A stretch of DNA of 64,000 nucleotides from Heyndrickxia vini (GTDB taxonomy: Bacteria; Bacillota; Bacilli; Bacillales; Bacillaceae_C): the NCBI RefSeq assembly GCF_016772275.1, contig NZ_CP065425.1, positions 796,001 through 860,000 on the forward strand. The letters are read 5' to 3'. Shown in pieces: positions 53,557 to 62,690 of this stretch. Under the pieces are notes generated by a model. That model did not search any database, was not told the DNA's origin, and saw only the letters and a list, made by a program, of their open reading frames with translations. The first letter of the stretch is position 1; each line of letters starts with the position of its first letter. The position numbers and the translations under genes are program-made.

Positions 53557-54066
53557 TCACTTAAATTCCTTATTATCTAATACAATTACTTTGTCTTTCT
53601 GTTGTTTTCCAGTTTGTTTTGTATGTTCGACCAAACGAATAATATCCTTCGTGCAAATTTTTGCCCCTGCAACTAATAATGGAACACCTAAGAAATCAAT
53701 TTTTAGTCCTCTAGAAAGAAATCCTCCGATTGACATGGGAAAGGGAACGGTAGGAGAGGTGTTTGAAAAAATGATCTTTTCTTCTCCGTTATATCTTTCT
53801 TGTAGGAGAAGTCCCAGTTCTTTCATTGCAGGTACTACAAATTTTTGATTTCTTCTACCCACTGTATAGACTGGATTTTTATCCTCATCTATACCGTGAA
53901 AAATCAATTTGCCGAAATCAGAAGAAGTTAATTTATTGAAGTAGGGGATAGCTAGTATTTCTTCCTTTGTTAGCTCACGATCTGTGGGCAGCATTTTTAA
54001 ATGAAAGGCTGCCGCCATAGACGTCGTATGGGTTCCGCCGTAATCATTATAAATATAGATCACCAT
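53557..54066 (-). CDS. DUF3189 family protein
   Basis: 169 residues. The start, YIYNDYGGTHTTSMAAAFHL, matches the DUF3189 family, in which a Tyr/Gly/His-rich N-terminal segment is conserved; function is unknown. The middle has HGIDEDKNPVYTVGRRNQKF. No membrane segment or signal is visible. The ATG lies in AT-rich DNA behind AAGAAGGTTG. It is on the same strand as, and just downstream of, the diguanylate cyclase gene. Confidence 0.75.
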   Translation of the reverse strand: MVIYIYNDYGGTHTTSMAAAFHLKMLPTDRELTKEEILAIPYFNKLTSSDFGKLIFHGIDEDKNPVYTVGRRNQKFVVPAMKELGLLLQERYNGEEKIIFSNTSPTVPFPMSIGGFLSRGLKIDFLGVPLLVAGAKICTKDIIRLVEHTKQTGKQQKDKVIVLDNKEFK

Positions 54067-54140
54067 ATCAACCTTCTTTATTATTTCTGTTATTAATTAC
54101 TATCCCCACTAAGTGTTATTTAATTCTTAATCATTGATGG

Positions 54141-55628
54141 CTAACAAAAATTTTTCACACGATTTTTCTCAATATACATTTCTTTATCTGCACAGTGGAT
54201 CATTTCTTCTAATGAAAGCTGGATTCCTGAATGATAGTGGAATAACCCATGGCTTACTGATAATTGATACGGTTTGGAAGCTTTTATATTTATTTCATAC
54301 ATTTTCTGATGTATTTGTTTCCAATAGTCTTCAGCATGATCCAGCGACTTTTCAAAAAAGACGATTATGAATTCATCGCCACCATAACGGAAAAGAAGAT
54401 CCTTTTCATCTAGTTGTTGATTGATGATTTGACAAATTGTATTGACTAGTTCATCACCTTCTTGATGTCCAAACTGATCATTAACGATTTTTAAATTATT
54501 AACATCGACAAAACAGATGACGAATTCCTGATGATTCATTTTTGCCATTTGGTAACGATTTTCTAATAATTCCATTCCACGTCTTCGATTAAATGCACCA
54601 GTTAACATATCGAATGATGCGTGTCTCAAGAGTTCTTCTTCTTTTCTCTTAACATCCGTTATATCAGTCAATCCGGCCAATATGCATTGTTTATCCATAT
54701 AGTCAATCAACTTGTAATTGACGAGGACCCATCTAGATGAGCCATCTTGATTTTCTAGCTCTAGTGTATAATTTTCCGCACTTCCATCCTTTTTCAATCT
54801 CTCGATAATAGTAGATCTTTCTTCTTTATTTTTATAAAATGTATTCAAATTTGGCAGTATTTTCTCGGTCGAAAGATAAAAGAAATCAATTGCTTTTTGA
54901 TTAATCAATAAAATTTCTCCTGTTTCAAGACTGCTAAGGGTTTGGGGAAAAGGATTGACTTCAAATAAGTTTCGTAGATTTTCTTCACTTTGTTTTATTT
55001 TTATATTGCTTTCAAATTCCTTTTTTCGATACATATAAAAGACTAAGTTAAGGATAAATGCAAAGGTAGCGGTTCCGGTCGTATTAATTTGTTTTGAAAC
55101 GAGATCAAAGCGATTGCCAACATCCATAGAAGATAAGCCGAGAAGAAAACCTATATGTATGATGCAAAGAATCATGAAGAAATGCTTTGGTCGAATAGGG
55201 AAGATTACTGCGGCACAAATAAGAACGATCAAATATGTGCTAGTGTTTCCATTCAAAAGTTGACTATTAATCGATGCCACGGCACCACCTAAAATATAAC
55301 CAAAAATATAAATATTAATAATGGAAGTTGACCATTTTGTGTTGTCTTTAATGCTAGATAGTTTTCGATAAATCAATAAGTAGACAATTGAAATGGTAAA
55401 GCATAGTAAGTGGATGCTCGTTAAAATATACCGATATCGAGTATTAGGAATCCCTTCTAGTAAGAAAATATCAATATAAAAGAAGTAAAGTGTCAAAAAG
55501 AACAAGATAATAGAAGCTATTTTGATTCTACTAAGAATCAGTAGATTATTAGACCTGTGAAATTCATTGTTTTTTGTATATTGTCGATTGGTAATAATAG
55601 ATGAAAAAAAAGATGACATTTTCAACAA
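54141..55628 (-). CDS. Membrane diguanylate cyclase with PAS domain
   Basis: 495 residues: six or so membrane helices (about 33-200), a PAS domain (about 213-330, SEENLRNLFEVNPFP, with a C-terminal cap GLTDITDVKRKEEEL) and a GGDEF domain (about 335-490) with DMLTGAFNRRRG and the active-site RYGGDEFIIVF. The GGDEF motif is intact, so it should make cyclic di-GMP; there is no clear RxxD inhibitory site. A TTG start at 55628 follows AAAAGGA. Partner effectors are not in the window. Confidence 0.9.
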   Translation of the reverse strand: MLKMSSFFSSIITNRQYTKNNEFHRSNNLLILSRIKIASIILFFLTLYFFYIDIFLLEGIPNTRYRYILTSIHLLCFTISIVYLLIYRKLSSIKDNTKWSTSIINIYIFGYILGGAVASINSQLLNGNTSTYLIVLICAAVIFPIRPKHFFMILCIIHIGFLLGLSSMDVGNRFDLVSKQINTTGTATFAFILNLVFYMYRKKEFESNIKIKQSEENLRNLFEVNPFPQTLSSLETGEILLINQKAIDFFYLSTEKILPNLNTFYKNKEERSTIIERLKKDGSAENYTLELENQDGSSRWVLVNYKLIDYMDKQCILAGLTDITDVKRKEEELLRHASFDMLTGAFNRRRGMELLENRYQMAKMNHQEFVICFVDVNNLKIVNDQFGHQEGDELVNTICQIINQQLDEKDLLFRYGGDEFIIVFFEKSLDHAEDYWKQIHQKMYEINIKASKPYQLSVSHGLFHYHSGIQLSLEEMIHCADKEMYIEKNRVKNFC

Positions 55629-55845
55629 ATGGATTCAATCCTTTTTACTTAATCATATTTTCAAAATAAGTATATTGGACTAGTTTTGGAATTGCAATGA
55701 TGGACTATTGCAGATTATGAAATTGATCATTTAACTTTTTAGAAGTAGACGCTAATAACTGTCTGCCTCCTTTAAGAAAAGATGTGCAGGATTTTTGGAT
55801 TAACCGAAACTGTGAAATGGTACCAAATTAGAAATGATTAAAATG

Positions 55846-55867
55846 CCGAGCAATCTCCTTGCTCGGT
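55846..55867 (+). terminator. Hairpin in the gap before the DnaA-box cluster
   Basis: CCGAGCAA and TTGCTCGG pair exactly around a 6-base loop, then TAATTTTA. It can end the minus-strand transcript of the small gene at 55925. The rest of 55629-55845 shows no gene. Confidence 0.6.
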
Positions 55868-55899
55868 AATTTTATGCAGTAAATATTTGTACCGGAAGG

Positions 55900-56175
55900 T
55901 TATCCACAGTAATCAACAGGTGATTCACAACTTATTAACAGTGTTATCCACATTATCCACTTCTTCATCTTCTGAATCATGCTCGTTTAAATAATCATTT
56001 TCCTTTGTCGCAAAATTAACTGAAAGAAGACTCATATCCGGATCTATTCCATACATTTTTTTTATTAATGCCTCTTCTTGTTTATCATGTTCATATGGGT
56101 TTAGCGTCATAATCATTTCCACTTCCTTAGATAATTTGTAAATTAGAATTTACAAATTGAAAAATTTTATCCACA
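55900..56175 (+). promoter_or_regulatory. Cluster of four DnaA boxes around a small gene
   Basis: TTATCCACA occurs at 55900-55908, 55944-55952 and 56167-56175; TTATCCACT at 55953-55961 directly abuts the second. All have the same orientation. The consensus DnaA box is TTATCCACA. Two boxes lie inside the coding end of the gene at 55925 and one before its promoter region. Confidence 0.65.
55925..56116 (-). CDS. Small acidic protein of unknown function within the DnaA-box cluster
   Basis: A 63-residue acidic protein: MIMTLNPYEHDKQEEALIKK, then a Ser/Asp/Glu-rich end EDEEVDNVDNTVNKL. The repeated VDN codons are the two abutting DnaA boxes read in frame (GTGGATAA twice). ATG 56116 is chosen because AAGGAA lies 6 bases ahead; GTG 56122 is too close. 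I do not recognise the family. Coding status is supported by start, ribosome site and a plausible stop, but the DNA may matter more than the protein. Confidence 0.55.
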   Translation of the reverse strand: MIMTLNPYEHDKQEEALIKKMYGIDPDMSLLSVNFATKENDYLNEHDSEDEEVDNVDNTVNKL

Positions 56176-56263
56176 GAAAAAAATGTATAGGAATTGAATT
56201 CTATCTAAAAAAGGATAATACTGTATATAAGTTATTAATATTTATAAAAAAAAGGGGAGACTA

Positions 56264-56593
56264 ATGGGAAATCAAAAACTAACACCTAAGGAATTGGATA
56301 ATCGGATTAAAGAGAATAAAGATGTATTCATTTTAGATGTTCGGTCTGAAGATAAATTTAATGACTATCATCTTGAACATGCGGTGAATGTTCCTAAAAC
56401 GGCCATTTTTGAAATGGAGGAAGCAAACACTAGTTATGACATCTCTCTTCCGAAGGATAAAGAGATCATTATTGCTTGCACAACTGGAAATTCGGCAACA
56501 AAATGTGCAAACATTTTAGCAAAGCATGATTTTAATGTTACGGTTTTAGAAGGCGGTTTAACTGCATGGAAAGAGTACACGAAATCGAAATAA
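56264..56593 (+). CDS. Single-domain rhodanese-like protein
   Basis: 109 residues with the rhodanese fold: FILDVRSEDKFNDYHLEHAVNVP, active-site Cys in IACTTGNSATK and the closing LEGGLTAWKEY. The loop after the Cys is CTTGNSA, a six-residue loop suited to sulfur substrates. It may carry sulfane sulfur. ATG 56264 follows AAGGGGAG. A terminator follows. Confidence 0.9.
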   Translation: MGNQKLTPKELDNRIKENKDVFILDVRSEDKFNDYHLEHAVNVPKTAIFEMEEANTSYDISLPKDKEIIIACTTGNSATKCANILAKHDFNVTVLEGGLTAWKEYTKSK

Positions 56594-56604
56594 ACACATG
56601 AAAT

Positions 56605-56650
56605 AAGTTAAAGGGGGATTCATCATCTGAATCTCCCCTTAACTTTTTTA
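56605..56650 (+). terminator. Rho-independent terminator after the rhodanese gene
   Basis: AAGTTAAAGGGGGATTC (56605-56621) pairs with GAATCTCCCCTTAACTT (56629-56645), followed by T. Confidence 0.85.
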
Positions 56651-56741
56651 AAAGTAAATTCCCCCATCTTTTTATCCCCTGCTAAAATTCCTGTCTTTTT
56701 GTATAATCGTTCTTCATGTAAAAGGATATAAAACAATATCG

Positions 56742-56782
56742 TAAAAAATAGTACCTGGACACTAAGTTCAGGTACTATTTTT
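56742..56782. terminator. Hairpin at the 3' end of the second RpiR gene
   Basis: AAAATAGTACCTG and CAGGTACTATTTT form a hairpin across about 10 bases. It resembles the GGTACC-core repeats in part but has no second core. On the minus strand it is followed by T after the stop of the RpiR gene at 56781. Confidence 0.6.
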
Positions 56783-57524
56783 ACATTTGGTGGTGTCCTT
56801 TGTTGATGTTTCGGACTGTATGGGCAGTTTCTTCCAATATGTAGATGACAGGGATTTGGGTGGTGATGTTAGCTTCACCTAGGAAAACTTCTGTAACATA
56901 ATATGCGATGTTGATATCGGACAATTTTGCTAATGTGCAGTTTTTACTGTTGGTAATGCTAATGATTTTGCTTCCTTCGCCTTTTAAAAGATTGGCTAAC
57001 CTTAATGTGAAATCCGTTTCACCTGAAACAGATAAGATGATTGAGGCACTGTCCCTAAGTTCCTTGCTATTTATCGGGTAGAAAGGGTCCTTAATAAAAG
57101 ATGCGAACTTTCCTAAACTAGAAAAATATCTAGCACCAAATTCAGCAAGAATACCTGAGCTCCCCGTACCAACAAATATCACTTTATCAGCATTTGAAAC
57201 GAGTTCAGCAGTTTCTTGAATATACGCTTCGAAATTTCCTTTCATTGTTCGTTCCACAAATTCGGATAGATAATGTTTCGTTGATTTTAAGTTTGCTTCC
57301 TCATTTCGGTCCAAATAGAGTTTTAGTTTTACTTTGAATTCTGAAAATCCTTCACAATTTAATTTTCGACAAAAACGTAAAATTGTTGAGGTGGATACAT
57401 GTGTTTGATCGGCAAGTTCTCGGATTCGCATATAAATGACTTTTTCACTATGTTTCATAATGTAATTATAAAGTGAAATTTCCAAATCATTAAACGAAGA
57501 TATTACTTCATTAGTAAACACCAT
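56781..57524 (-). CDS. RpiR family regulator of the beta-glucoside operon
   Basis: 247 residues: HTH_6 domain (about 1-75, RELADQTHVSTSTILRFCRKL) and a SIS domain (about 105-235, VIFVGTGSSGILAEFGARYF and LSVSGETDFTLRL). It starts at ATG 57524 behind AAGGCGG and is divergent from the PTS operon, which it probably controls in response to a phosphorylated glucoside. Confidence 0.9.
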   Translation of the reverse strand: MVFTNEVISSFNDLEISLYNYIMKHSEKVIYMRIRELADQTHVSTSTILRFCRKLNCEGFSEFKVKLKLYLDRNEEANLKSTKHYLSEFVERTMKGNFEAYIQETAELVSNADKVIFVGTGSSGILAEFGARYFSSLGKFASFIKDPFYPINSKELRDSASIILSVSGETDFTLRLANLLKGEGSKIISITNSKNCTLAKLSDINIAYYVTEVFLGEANITTQIPVIYILEETAHTVRNINKGHHQM

Positions 57525-57568
57525 CGTTTCCGCCTTCCTAAAATAAAGATTTTTAAAATTTTGATAAT

Positions 57569-57585
57569 ATTTATTTTAAATAAAT
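57569..57585. promoter_or_regulatory. Palindrome in the RpiR/PTS intergenic region
   Basis: ATTTATTT and AAATAAAT flank a central T, a perfect 8-base inverted repeat, with partial extension by GAT/ATC outside. It is a candidate operator for the RpiR protein, but AT-rich palindromes also arise by chance. Confidence 0.35.
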
Positions 57586-57607
57586 CATATCACGAATTAC
57601 GATATAA

Positions 57608-59176
<1,569 letters not shown>

Positions 59177-59218
59177 GTGGAGCATCATTCACTACACATC
59201 ATACAAGGGGGCTGTTAT

Positions 59219-59521
59219 ATGAAAAAACTTTTATTAGTTTGTGCAGCAGGAATGTCTACAAGTTTACTAGTTAATAAGATGAAAGATGCAGCAAAAGAAA
59301 AAGGTTTGGAACTTGAAATCTTTGCACTACCTGTATCAGAGTGTGAAAGTGTGGCGAGTGAAGTGGATGCCGTTTTACTTGGTCCGCAAGTCCGATACCA
59401 AAAGCCGCAAGTCGATGCAATCATTGAGGGCAGGGTTCCTGTTGAAGTAATTGATATGAGGGATTATGGCACAATGAATGGAAAGGCTGTTTTGGAGAAG
59501 GCATTAAATCTTATTGGATAA
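59219..59521 (+). CDS. PTS IIB component, lactose/cellobiose type
   Basis: 100 residues with the phosphorylated Cys in LLVCAAGMSTSLLV (residue 8) and the LGPQVRYQ motif. It passes phosphate from IIA (62294) to the sugar bound in IIC (59598). ATG 59219 follows AAGGGGG. Confidence 0.93.
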   Translation: MKKLLLVCAAGMSTSLLVNKMKDAAKEKGLELEIFALPVSECESVASEVDAVLLGPQVRYQKPQVDAIIEGRVPVEVIDMRDYGTMNGKAVLEKALNLIG

Positions 59522-59597
59522 GATTATGTTGTTTTTACATCAAAGGGGAGCAAGAAGTAATTTGATTAACCATTTTACTATTTAGGGGGAATTTTGA

Positions 59598-60941
59598 ATG
59601 GGGTTTATGGCTGCTTTTGAAAGGGTCGCAGAAAAGGCACTCGTTCCTATTGCAACGAAATTGAATTCACAAAGGCATATTATTGCTATCCGTGATGCCT
59701 TCATCCTAGCTTTTCCAATAACATTAGCGGGATCTTTAATTGTTCTTTTAAACTTTGCCATTTTGGCACCAGACGGTTTTATTGCGAAAATTTTATTTTT
59801 GCATAAATTATTTCCAAATTTAGCTGATCTTCAGTCAGTCTTTTCACCAGTGCTGAATGGATCTACGAATATTCTATCAATGTTTATCGTTTTCCTCGTG
59901 GCGAGGAATATGGCTATATCTTTAAAGGCAGATGAATTATTGTGTGGGTTAACCGGTTTATCTACATTTTTTATTATCTATCCGCCGTATAAAGTTGTAG
60001 ACGGAGCTAGCTTTTTAACAACTCAATGGGTAGGGGCGCAAGGACTTTTTGTTGCTTTAATCGTAGGGCTTGTTGTAGGTGAATTATTTAGTCGATTATC
60101 TAGGTCCAAAAAATTACAAATCAATATGCCGGCATCGGTTCCGCCTGCGGTTTCGCGTTCATTTAAAGTGCTTTTCCCAATAATTATTATAACTGTTGTT
60201 TTTGCTATTGGAAACGCTATCATTAATGCTTTCTATCCGAAAGGGCTACATGAATTTATCTATGCTGTCCTTCAAACTCCATTAAAACATTTAGGAACAA
60301 ATATCTTTTCGCTTGTTGTGTTATGTATTGTTTCCAACCTATTATGGGTCTTTGGGATTCATGGACCAAATACTATTGCAGCCATCCGTGAAGCAATGTT
60401 TGCTGAGGCAAACCTAGAAAACTTAAACTATGCGGCAGCACACGGTACAGCATGGGACGCACCATACCCGGTTACTTGGGCAATTAATGATGCCTTCGCT
60501 AACTATGGTGGATCAGGGATGACCCTTGGCCTATTAATCGCGATATTTATGGTATCGAGGCGGAAAGAATATCGCGATATCGGTAAATTGTCAATAGCTC
60601 CAGGTCTTTTCAATATTAATGAACCCGTGATCTTTGGGCTTCCAGTTGTATTAAATCCAATATTGATTCTTCCATTTATATTGGTGCCAGCAGTCAATGT
60701 CATTATTGGTTATGTAGCTATATCAACAGGCTTAATCCCCGCCATTGCCTATGCTGTTCCGTGGACGACACCTGGACCACTTATTGCATTCCTCGGTACT
60801 GGCGGAAACTGGGTTGCTTTAATTTTAGGATTCGTCTGTCTTGCAGTTTCAACGATTATTTACTTGCCGTTCGTTATTGCCTCCAATAAAGCGGCTGGCA
60901 GCGGTTATAGCAACAGTTCAGAATCGGAAAAAACAGCGTAA
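59598..60941 (+). CDS. PTS IIC component, lactose/cellobiose type
   Basis: 447 residues with about ten membrane helices: FERVAEKALVPIATKLNSQR at the start, the IIC signature FGIHGPNTIAAI near 258-269 and the FNINEPVIFGLPVV loop near 342-355, which holds the substrate glutamate. It is the sugar channel of the beta-glucoside PTS. ATG 59598 follows TAGGGGGAA. Confidence 0.93.
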   Translation: MGFMAAFERVAEKALVPIATKLNSQRHIIAIRDAFILAFPITLAGSLIVLLNFAILAPDGFIAKILFLHKLFPNLADLQSVFSPVLNGSTNILSMFIVFLVARNMAISLKADELLCGLTGLSTFFIIYPPYKVVDGASFLTTQWVGAQGLFVALIVGLVVGELFSRLSRSKKLQINMPASVPPAVSRSFKVLFPIIIITVVFAIGNAIINAFYPKGLHEFIYAVLQTPLKHLGTNIFSLVVLCIVSNLLWVFGIHGPNTIAAIREAMFAEANLENLNYAAAHGTAWDAPYPVTWAINDAFANYGGSGMTLGLLIAIFMVSRRKEYRDIGKLSIAPGLFNINEPVIFGLPVVLNPILILPFILVPAVNVIIGYVAISTGLIPAIAYAVPWTTPGPLIAFLGTGGNWVALILGFVCLAVSTIIYLPFVIASNKAAGSGYSNSSESEKTA

Positions 60942-60953
60942 GGAAAGAAAACG

Positions 60954-61193
60954 ATGATGAATGAATTATATGTTGAAATTTCATGTGGTCAAATTAAATT
61001 TATTAATGAGTTTTTTGAAGAATACAAGGATGAAAGAGTTACAGTTAAGTTAACTAAATCTGAAAAAATAAAATCCATTTTTTTAGTGACAACAAATGTA
61101 TCATCAGATGATACAGTGAGACATTTGAAGAATGTTTTTAAAGAAACGCCTCATGGTACAGCATTGCACTACGCAATGCGCGTGTTGGAGTAG
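60954..61193 (+). CDS. Small protein of unknown function in the PTS operon
   Basis: 79 residues, soluble, mixed charged: MNELYVEISCGQIKFINEFF and ETPHGTALHYAMRVLE. I do not recognise it. Its start follows the IIC stop by 12 bases behind AAGGAAAG, and the ROK kinase follows 39 bases later, so it is a true operon member. It is too short for the usual DUF3284 proteins of such operons, though it might be a relative. Confidence 0.6.
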   Translation: MMNELYVEISCGQIKFINEFFEEYKDERVTVKLTKSEKIKSIFLVTTNVSSDDTVRHLKNVFKETPHGTALHYAMRVLE

Positions 61194-61232
61194 TAAGTTT
61201 AACAAAAAAATGCCAAAAACGAGGTGTTGTTT

Positions 61233-62129
61233 TTGAAACAATATATTTCTTTCGATATCGGCGGCACAGATACTAAATATGCAGTTTTAGATGAAAATGG
61301 GACTTTCCTTGAAAAAGGAAAGTTCCCAACTAATCGATATTCCGGCCAATCGATTTTAAATCGCATAGTAGAAATTACAAAGGAGCGAAATGATCTTACT
61401 GGGGTAGGATTAAGCGTTCCGGGTTTCGTCAATGTAGATAGCGGATTTATTGAAGTGGGAGGAGCCATTTCAGATTTTAATCAATTCAACATAAAGGATT
61501 ATTTAGAAAAAGAGCTACAATTGCCAGTCAGTGTCGAAAATGATGTGAACTGTGTTGCCCTGGCAGAAAAGTGGAAGGGAAATGCACAGCATGAAACAGA
61601 TTTTTTATGTATGACAATTGGTACAGGAATTGGCGGCGCATGTTATTTGAATAATCAATTATACCGAGGATCATCCTATATGGCTGGTGAATTTGGCTAT
61701 ATGATTACAACTGGTTTGCAAAACAATACAGTTGGAAGATGCACATTAAGTAGTACCGGCGGCATGTGGGGGTTACGTGAACGTTTCGCCCAATATAAAG
61801 GATTGACTGTTGAAGAAGTAACAGGATTGGATGTATTTGATGCTTATGAGAAAGGAGATCCTCATGCATTGCATGAGGTGAACCAATTTTATGATAGCCT
61901 GTCTATTGCGATTTACAATCTATTATTTCTTTTTAATCCGAATAAGATTCTTTTAGGCGGCGCCATTAGCCAAAGAGATGATTTAATAAATGAACTAACG
62001 TGGCGTATTAAGCGGTTTCCTTCATATAGGGGAGAGGTGCCAATTGATTGCTGCTATTTAAAAAATGATGCAGGGGTACTTGGAGCTTTATATCACCATT
62101 TAGATACCCGCCAGTTATTAAAAAAATAG
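61233..62129 (+). CDS. ROK family sugar kinase
   Basis: 298 residues: the ATP motif ISFDIGGTDTKYAVL at the N terminus, GVGLSVPGFVN, the catalytic Asp in VENDVNCVALAE and GTGIGGACYL. The zinc motif of typical ROK kinases (GHxxxx..CxCG) is not seen; the region reads GEFGYMITTGLQNNTVGRC. BglK-like kinases phosphorylate beta-glucosides inside the cell. Having one inside a PTS operon, where uptake already phosphorylates, is unusual; it could act on released glucose or an unphosphorylated disaccharide. A TTG start at 61233 follows GAGGTG. Confidence 0.88.
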   Translation: MKQYISFDIGGTDTKYAVLDENGTFLEKGKFPTNRYSGQSILNRIVEITKERNDLTGVGLSVPGFVNVDSGFIEVGGAISDFNQFNIKDYLEKELQLPVSVENDVNCVALAEKWKGNAQHETDFLCMTIGTGIGGACYLNNQLYRGSSYMAGEFGYMITTGLQNNTVGRCTLSSTGGMWGLRERFAQYKGLTVEEVTGLDVFDAYEKGDPHALHEVNQFYDSLSIAIYNLLFLFNPNKILLGGAISQRDDLINELTWRIKRFPSYRGEVPIDCCYLKNDAGVLGALYHHLDTRQLLKK

Positions 62130-62174
62130 TTTCCTTATTTGGGGGATTTATATTTTTTGTTAATACACATTGTT

Positions 62175-62235
62175 GAATGGATGCTACCGAGCCGCCTGCG
62201 GAAAGTGAGCACATGGAACGGAACAATAGCCAAGA
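62175..62235 (-). repeat. Relic copy of the GC-rich repeat in the PTS operon
   Basis: The complement reads TTCCGTTCCATGTGCTCACT then TTCCGCAGGCGGCTC, close to TTCCGCTCCAGGGTGCTCGC then TTTCCGCGGGGCGGGC in the element at 11576-11612. It lies between the kinase stop and the IIA start and is more GC-rich than its surroundings. Confidence 0.6.
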
Positions 62236-62293
62236 ATACTTCTCCTATTTGAAGGATTTCCATTTTAATAGAAAGAAAGGGGTGAACAAATAG

Positions 62294-62641
62294 ATGGAAG
62301 GAATGGAGTTAGTCGCTTTTAATATTATTAGTAATGCAGGAACAGCAAAAAGTTTAGTTATGGAAGCACTATATGCTGCAAGAGAAGGTCGATATGAAGA
62401 AGCGGAAAATAAGTTGAATGAATCCCGTCAATATTTAACGGAGGGGCATAAAGCACATCATCAACTTATTCAAGAAGAGGCTTCAGGGAATAATCTTACT
62501 TTTTCACTGCTAATCATGCATGCGGAGGACCAAATGATGAGTGTTGAAACAATCAGTGATTTAGTAAAGGAAATGATGCGAATGTATAAAGATATACATT
62601 ATTTGAAAAGCGAAATTAATAAAGATTCCGTGGTGAAATAA
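62294..62641 (+). CDS. PTS IIA component, lactose/cellobiose type
   Basis: 115 residues, all-helical, with the phosphorylated His in EGHKAHHQLIQEEA (His near 57-60) and the conserved LLIMHAEDQMM. It starts at ATG 62294 behind AAGGGGTGA. It completes the three-part PTS encoded here. Confidence 0.93.
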   Translation: MEGMELVAFNIISNAGTAKSLVMEALYAAREGRYEEAENKLNESRQYLTEGHKAHHQLIQEEASGNNLTFSLLIMHAEDQMMSVETISDLVKEMMRMYKDIHYLKSEINKDSVVK

Positions 62642-62690
62642 TTTACTATTATATTAAATTAGAAGCTTTGATAATCTAGAGGAGGCAGAC

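Noticed and set aside
53522-53848. 108-codon plus-strand open frame
   Set aside because: It is antisense to the DUF3189 gene, which has a clear family start and sensible spacing.
55900-56175. Chromosomal or plasmid replication origin
   Set aside because: Four DnaA boxes are present, but there is no dnaA, dnaN or rep gene and no clear AT-rich unwinding element tied to them; a regulatory or titration site is more likely.
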